Origin: CAYQAJ01 sp964415245
GTDB taxonomy: Bacteria > Planctomycetota > Planctomycetia > Pirellulales > Pirellulaceae
DNA: 17,908 bases
Direction of reading: 5' to 3'
Assembly: GCA_964415245.1 (NCBI GenBank)
Contig: CAYQAJ010000089.1
Span: 1 to 17,908, forward strand
This document shows positions 14,086 through 17,908 of the stretch, in pieces. The stretch's first letter is position 1, and each line of letters starts with the position of its first letter. Under the pieces are notes generated by a model. That model worked only from the letters and a program-made list of their open reading frames with translations, had not been told where the DNA came from and searched no databases. Made by a program: the position numbers and the translations under genes.

Positions 14086-15804
14086 ATGAACCTTCACGAG
14101 CAAGCCCTGTGGTCGATCGCGCCGATCGCGTTGGCGGCAATTCTGCTGGTCGGAGCGCGGATGCCGGCTCGTTGGGCGATGCCGCTGGTGTTTCTTACCG
14201 CGGCATTCGTGGCGATGGGCCGCTGGGGGATGAACTTCCGGCACGTGGCGGCTTCGACCGTGCAGGGAGAGTTTCTCGCGCTGGACCTGATCCTCATCAT
14301 CTTCGCCGCGATACTGCTGCTCAATACGCTCGAACAGTCGGGTGCGCTGGGCGTCATCCGCCGCAGCTTTGCCGCCATCAGCGACGACCCCCGCGTGCAG
14401 GTTGTCATCGTGGCGTGGCTGTTTGGCTCGTTCATCGAAGGGGCGGCCGGATTCGGTACGCCTGCCGCCATCGCGGCGCCGCTCTTAGTTGCCCTGGGCT
14501 TTCCGGCCGCCGCCGCAGTGATGATCGGGCTGATGATTCAGAGCACCGCCGTCACGTTCGGGGCCGTGGGAACTCCCATTTTGGTCGGCGTATCGGGCGG
14601 CTTGGAGGGGGAAGCGTTCTCGGCCCAGCTCGCCGCCTCCGGCCTGACGATGGACGGCTACCTGCACATGGTCACCGTTCGCGCCGCCTGCCTGCACGCG
14701 ATCACTGGCACGCTGATGCCCACGCTGATGGTCATGATGATGACGCGGTTCTTCGGCGCGAAGCGATCGTGGACCGAGGGGCTGTCGATTCTGCCGTTTA
14801 CGCTGCTGGGGGGAGTCGCGTTTACGGTGCCGTACTTTCTCACGGCGTGGCTGTTGGGGCCGGAGTTTCCCTCGCTGTTGGGAGCGCTGGTCGGCCTGGT
14901 GATCGTCACGATCGCGGCACGATACCGACTTCTTGTTCCCCGCGATAAGTGGGCGTTTCCCGAGTCGAGCGGCTGGCCCGACGATTGGCGAGGGCGCTTC
15001 ACTCCGCACGTTGAGCAGAAGCCGACCGATCGTCCCATGTCGCTGGTCCTGGCCTGGGCGCCGTACTTGCTTTTGGCCGTGCTGTTGCTGTTGACGCGAC
15101 TCGACTGGCTGCCGCTGAAGTCGGCGCTGCAGAGCCAGTTCGTCACGCTTTCCTGGAGTGGCATTTTCGACACCCCGATCAACGCCAAGACCCAACCGTT
15201 GTACTTGCCCGCGTTCGTGTTGCTGGTCGTAGTGGCGATCACGTTTGCGATTCACCGTATGAGCATGGCCGCCATCCGCCGGGCCGTGTTCGGATCGCTG
15301 CGGGTCGTGCTCGGGGCGTCGTTCGTGCTGATCTTCACGCTCCCCATGGTCCGCATCTACATCAACTCGGGCATCGACGCCGGCACGACTGCTTCGGGCG
15401 ACGCGCTGCCGAGCATGCCCATCGCGCTGGCTCAATGGGTGGCCATGAACGTGGGGGGCGTGTGGCCCGCGTTCGCCGGCTGCATCGGCGCACTCGGGGC
15501 GTTCATCGCCGGCAGCAACACGGCCAGCAACCTGATGTTCTCGCAGTTTCAGAACGGCGTGGCCCGCGAGCTCGGCATGAGCAGCCCGATGATCGTCGCA
15601 CTGCAAGCCGTGGGAGCGGCGGCGGGGAACATGATCGCCATCCACAATGTCGTGGCAGCGTCAGCCACCGTCGGGCTGTTGGGGCGCGAAGGGGCGACGC
15701 TGCGTAAGACCATTCTCCCCACGCTGTACTACGTGGCCGTGATCGGAGTGCTCGGCCTATTGGCCGTCTACGCGATTGGCGACCCCCGCGGCCTGCCGCC
15801 GTAG
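14086..15804 (+). CDS. L-lactate permease family (LldP/LctP) transporter
   Basis: The 572-residue membrane protein matches the lactate permease family in length and sequence. The hallmark is FIEGAAGFGTPAAIAAPLL (116-134), followed by GLMIQSTAVTFGAVGTPILVG. Near the C-terminus come GCIGALGAFIAGSNTASNLM and the QAVGAAAGNMIAIHNVVAAS segment. Family members import L-lactate, D-lactate or glycolate with protons. A strong GAGAGGAG ribosome binding site just before the ATG at 14086 decides the start over an in-frame ATG ten codons upstream. It lies downstream of the glucose dehydrogenase, separated by a palindrome cluster. A sugar-acid or glycolate cargo would fit the locus, but lactate is the default. 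Confidence 0.9.
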   Translation: MNLHEQALWSIAPIALAAILLVGARMPARWAMPLVFLTAAFVAMGRWGMNFRHVAASTVQGEFLALDLILIIFAAILLLNTLEQSGALGVIRRSFAAISDDPRVQVVIVAWLFGSFIEGAAGFGTPAAIAAPLLVALGFPAAAAVMIGLMIQSTAVTFGAVGTPILVGVSGGLEGEAFSAQLAASGLTMDGYLHMVTVRAACLHAITGTLMPTLMVMMMTRFFGAKRSWTEGLSILPFTLLGGVAFTVPYFLTAWLLGPEFPSLLGALVGLVIVTIAARYRLLVPRDKWAFPESSGWPDDWRGRFTPHVEQKPTDRPMSLVLAWAPYLLLAVLLLLTRLDWLPLKSALQSQFVTLSWSGIFDTPINAKTQPLYLPAFVLLVVVAITFAIHRMSMAAIRRAVFGSLRVVLGASFVLIFTLPMVRIYINSGIDAGTTASGDALPSMPIALAQWVAMNVGGVWPAFAGCIGALGAFIAGSNTASNLMFSQFQNGVARELGMSSPMIVALQAVGAAAGNMIAIHNVVAASATVGLLGREGATLRKTILPTLYYVAVIGVLGLLAVYAIGDPRGLPP

Positions 15805-15813
15805 GCTTCTTGG

Positions 15814-15856
15814 GCCTGCCGCTTCGGAATTGCGAAGGTTGTCGTCAGCCGCAGGC
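15814..15856. terminator. Possible bidirectional hairpin between convergent genes
   Basis: GCCTGC (15814-15819) and GCAGGC (15851-15856) are exact complements, extended by CGC and GCC with one mismatch. The hairpin lies in the 80-base gap between the convergent lactate permease and the KOW-like gene. No T-run follows on either strand, so any termination would be by an untypical or Rho-assisted route. Confidence 0.35.
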
Positions 15857-15884
15857 ACGAACGAGCCCCGCGGTGTAGGTCACC

Positions 15885-16421
15885 TCACAGAGCCGTACCC
15901 ACTTCGGAAACGACCTTCTCGGCCTCTAGGCGATTCAAACCCAAGCTTTCCACAAACGACAGCACGGAATCCCGCTTGGGAGTGAAGACCTTATCTTCAT
16001 GCACTGCCCAAAACGGAACCAACTGGCCGCCGATCTCCCCTCTCTCCGGGATGAAGGTGTGAGTGACATTCCCAAGTTGATCGAGGCAGAGCCATGCTCG
16101 CGGCTGATTCTTTCCGCCCGATATGTTGGATCGCAGGATGGAGATGAGGCCCCCATTGACCAAGTAGTCGATAGTCCTTTGACTGTCGATTGGTCGAGCG
16201 ACTTCCGTCCCTGGCGCAATCGCTTCCATCTCATCTTCGGGCAATTCCACGCTCATTGGCTCAAATGGATCCATCGGGATGTCGACTTGGAAGAGTCGGC
16301 GACCCTGCGCTCCGATCGCGCCCCGGTCTTCGACGATCACACCCGTTAACTTGCGGCGGCCCAAATCGACCCTCACGCGATCGCCTACGTGGAAACGAGA
16401 CTCTCCCTGCGTTACGCTCAT
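15885..16421 (-). CDS. Hypothetical protein with KOW/SH3-like N-terminus, partner of HEPN gene
   Basis: The 178-residue protein is not recognised as a named family. Residues 8-48 (RFHVGDRVRVDL, then KLTGVIVEDRG and RRLFQVDIP) look like a small KOW/Tudor/SH3-like barrel, as found in RNA- or ribosome-associated proteins. The middle (80-145) is a second beta-rich region with WLCLDQLGNV. The C-terminus (150-178) is helical (VLSFVESLGLNRLEAEKVVS). ATG at 16421 is chosen because GAGGAG lies seven bases upstream; an in-frame ATG six codons earlier lacks this. The gene starts 11 bases after the HEPN stop codon, so the two form an operon. By position it could be the antitoxin or accessory factor of the HEPN protein; this is inference. 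Confidence 0.65.
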   Translation of the reverse strand: MSVTQGESRFHVGDRVRVDLGRRKLTGVIVEDRGAIGAQGRRLFQVDIPMDPFEPMSVELPEDEMEAIAPGTEVARPIDSQRTIDYLVNGGLISILRSNISGGKNQPRAWLCLDQLGNVTHTFIPERGEIGGQLVPFWAVHEDKVFTPKRDSVLSFVESLGLNRLEAEKVVSEVGTAL

Positions 16422-16432
16422 GACACATCTCC

Positions 16433-17068
16433 TCACCAAGGCGCGACACCGTTTACGGCACGAAGGTGCGAGCGCATCACCCTTTCAAACGCGATGGCCA
16501 GCCGATGGCAGGCGTTTCGCCAGGTACGAACCTGCTGCAGCCGCAGAGCCGTCGCCCCTCCGAGCCTCGCCGGATCGAAATCGTGATGAGCGATCGCATT
16601 TCTCCAAGCGTTCAGCTCCTCAAGTCGGTTTTGACGAGCTTGATTGCGCATGTCCAGATTCTTCACTTCGTCCCAGAACGAAATGCCGAATCTGTTGTAG
16701 TCTTCCCCAATGTTCCCAGGATTCGGATTGCCCGTGTTCAGCTTTCGGTGCTGTACAAGCACATTGCGGAGTGCCGTCCGCAGTATACCGGCTGGAACGC
16801 TTTGCACGAAATAGCTCGCACATTCAGAGTGGAAGTCCCGACAGAACCTTTGAAACTGGGACGAGAGCAGGACGGCGTATGCCTGATTGATCTGCTGAGT
16901 GGCGTAGCGTCGTCCGCGGTCGCTTCCACCGACACTTCTATGGGCGGATTCCATCTCTTCGAGAGCGGGCTGCCGCTCCAATTCCCAGGCCTGAAAAGAT
17001 GCGGAAGGCATCGCGAAGATCGCCACGATCGGAATCGAAGCCCTCGAACTGAGGCGTGATCGCCCCAT
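16433..17068 (-). CDS. HEPN-like protein with Rx4H ribonuclease-type motif
   Basis: The 211-residue, mostly helical protein has WRNAIAHHDFD at 155-165. This includes R156-N157 and H161, the Rx4H motif of HEPN ribonucleases with the polar residue after Arg. Other features are SAHRSVGGSDRGRR (41-54), NQAYAVLLSSQFQRFCRDFH (61-80) and NPGNIGEDYNRFGISFWDEV (116-135). These suggest the HEPN group related to RiboL-PSP/MAE-type families, but I cannot name it exactly. HEPN toxins cut RNA in TA and abortive-infection systems. ATG 17068 gives the longest product; ATG 17011, just before PSASFQAWELE, is a plausible alternative. Neither has a good ribosome binding site. A strong promoter and tandem repeat lie upstream, and the KOW-like gene follows after 11 bases. 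Confidence 0.7.
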   Translation of the reverse strand: MGRSRLSSRASIPIVAIFAMPSASFQAWELERQPALEEMESAHRSVGGSDRGRRYATQQINQAYAVLLSSQFQRFCRDFHSECASYFVQSVPAGILRTALRNVLVQHRKLNTGNPNPGNIGEDYNRFGISFWDEVKNLDMRNQARQNRLEELNAWRNAIAHHDFDPARLGGATALRLQQVRTWRNACHRLAIAFERVMRSHLRAVNGVAPW

Positions 17069-17084
17069 GACGCGGCACCCACAA

Positions 17085-17104
17085 GGACCCGAGTGGACCC
17101 GAGT
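17085..17104. promoter_or_regulatory. Perfect tandem 10-bp repeat, possible operator
   Basis: GGACCCGAGT occurs twice in direct succession (17085-17094 and 17095-17104). The repeat lies between the -10 box (17121-17126) and the HEPN start codon (17068), so it would be in the 5' leader. The position is suitable for a repressor, or for leader-based control by the module's own proteins. Nothing comparable is seen before the other TA pairs. Confidence 0.45.
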
Positions 17105-17120
17105 GCGATGCGTCCTTTTG

Positions 17121-17150
17121 ATTATACACTCACCGTTGCTCGGTCGTCAC
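17121..17150 (-). promoter_or_regulatory. Promoter of the HEPN two-gene module
   Basis: On the minus strand a perfect TATAAT (17126-17121) is preceded by GTGACG (17150-17145) at 18 bases, four of six matches to the -35 consensus. Transcription would start near 17114, giving a leader of about 46 bases to ATG 17068. A consensus -10 box in this GC-rich DNA is unlikely to be accidental at this position. Confidence 0.6.
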
Positions 17151-17427
17151 CATCTTCAGTGGGGGCGGACTGCTTCTGCGGGACACTCTTGAGGTCGCCG
17201 AGCGGGGGCGTGAGTTGCGCTGCGAACGATTCGCCTACCGCGGTTCGATCCGGTTGTGTAGTTCATCGTCGTACTGTATTTGCGGCCGCGTATAGAATGA
17301 GCGTCCCCAGCAAACCACTGGCACGGGTGATGCAGCCGACGGTGGTACACTGCACTTGTCGGATCGCGCGTTTCGCGACGAACACCGGAATCCAATCGTC
17401 TCTCCTCGCTTCCATCAGGAGTCAGTC
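17127..17427. other. Divergent intergenic region, no gene seen
   Basis: The spacer lies between the HEPN module and the PPC-domain gene, which diverge. Apart from the HEPN promoter, I see a TATAGAAT stretch near 17291 that could be a -10 region for the plus-strand gene, but without a matching -35 box. There is also a short CGCG hairpin near 17370. An open frame crossing this region has no coding signature. Confidence 0.5.
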
Positions 17428-17908
17428 ATGAACACGAGAATGTGGCAACTGCTCGTCGTGGCCGCTGTTTCGTTGCTTTCCGCCGCCGCACGCGGTCAGG
17501 AGTCGGTGCGCGAATTGACCGGGCCGGGACAATTCGGCAAGTTTCTTACGCACGGTCAGCTCGACCGCTGGGTCTTCGACGGCGAAGCGGGGGAAACAAT
17601 CATCGCCTACGTGGCCAGCAGGGAATTCGACCCGATCCTGGAGCTGGCCAAGGATGATGGCAAGGACGACGCGGTGCTGCTGGAGGTGGACGACCCCGGT
17701 AGCGAGGGCCGCCTGTCCATCCGGCTGCCCGAGAAGGGAAAGTACAAGATTCGCGTCCACGCCTTTCAATTCCAGGGGGGCGGCAACTACACGCTCCGTG
17801 TGCAGCGGTTTCATGCCACGCCGCTGGCGGTCGGCAAGCCTGTGATCGGCACGTTCGACCGCGAAGGCAAGAGCTACCATTACTTCGCCGGCGAGAAGGA
17901 CCAGATAC
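17428..17908 (+). CDS. Secreted protein with pre-peptidase C-terminal (PPC)-like domain, partial
   Basis: The first 160 codons of a gene run off the right edge. An N-terminal Sec signal peptide (MNTRMWQLLVVAAVSLLSAA, cleavage near ARGQ) is followed by a beta-rich domain. This has GQLDRWVFDGEAGETIIAYV, the EFDPILEL segment, GRLSIRLPEKGKYKIRVHAF and GGGNYTLRVQ. That order is typical of PPC (PF04151-like) domains, which in planctomycetes often occur in tandem on large exported proteins, sometimes with peptidase domains. A second unit seems to begin at AVGKPVIGTFDREGKSYHYF. A good CAGGAG ribosome binding site precedes ATG 17428. The full function cannot be told without the rest. Confidence 0.8.
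   Translation, partial: MNTRMWQLLVVAAVSLLSAAARGQESVRELTGPGQFGKFLTHGQLDRWVFDGEAGETIIAYVASREFDPILELAKDDGKDDAVLLEVDDPGSEGRLSIRLPEKGKYKIRVHAFQFQGGGNYTLRVQRFHATPLAVGKPVIGTFDREGKSYHYFAGEKDQI

Noticed and set aside
14485..15645. 386-residue open frame antisense to the lactate permease
   Set aside because: Same reason: low-complexity His/Arg/Gln composition opposite a recognised gene.
16938..17129. Alternative minus-strand frame overlapping the start of the HEPN gene
   Set aside because: It reads fairly protein-like for about 25 residues, but it would begin inside the -10 region and does not continue into the HEPN frame.
17242..17251. GGTTCGATCC, like the T-loop of a tRNA
   Set aside because: The flanking bases do not form a T-stem, and there is no acceptor stem or anticodon arm around it.
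17093..17431. 112-residue plus-strand open frame before the PPC-domain gene
   Set aside because: Cys/Ser/Arg-rich, overlaps the HEPN promoter, has no ribosome binding site or domain.

Overview
The window looks like chromosomal DNA of a planctomycete, probably of the Pirellulales type. It is GC-rich. It carries DUF1080 (3-keto-disaccharide hydrolase-like) and 'neutral ceramidase-like' proteins, both common in that group, next to sugar and organic-acid transporters. Its intergenic spaces are packed with small palindromic repeats. The taxonomic call is inference from gene content; there is no rRNA or other marker in the window.

Layout. (1) 1-3163 is a toxin-antitoxin (TA) island. It holds a ParE-type toxin with its 'addiction module component' antitoxin (minus strand), a small lipoprotein gene (minus), a DUF433 antitoxin followed by a broken DUF5615-type toxin (minus), and an intact hicBA pair (plus). 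A 75-bp repeat lies upstream of both minus-strand TA pairs, and a 32-bp palindromic repeat occurs twice. (2) 3286-10253 is a minus-strand catabolic block. In transcription order it runs: Tat-exported ceramidase-like protein, secreted tandem DUF1080 protein, MFS transporter, cytoplasmic ceramidase-like protein, creatininase-family amidohydrolase. The first three are tightly spaced behind a good promoter at 10332-10361; the last two are separated from them by repeat-filled gaps. (3) 10583-15804 runs divergently on the plus strand: a sodium:solute symporter with an unusual hydrophilic loop, a zinc-dependent glucose dehydrogenase-like enzyme, and an LldP-type lactate permease. Together (2) and (3) read as an uptake and degradation locus for a sugar-derived or amide-containing compound of unknown identity. 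(4) 15885-17150 is a minus-strand two-gene module: a HEPN-like protein with an Rx4H ribonuclease-type motif and a partner with a KOW/SH3-like N-terminus. It has its own TATAAT promoter and a perfect tandem repeat between promoter and start codon. (5) From 17428 a secreted protein with a pre-peptidase C-terminal (PPC)-like fold runs off the right edge.

The most notable non-coding feature is a family of miniature inverted-repeat elements with CGAAAACCGT / CATTTTGC arms. Copies lie at 3167-3284, 4198-4400 and 10370-10518, with a relic at 1792-1806. Their ends lie 1-3 bases from stop codons at four gene ends, and in two copies the arms carry an orientation-specific difference. The HEPN module is the best candidate for an undescribed TA or defence system.
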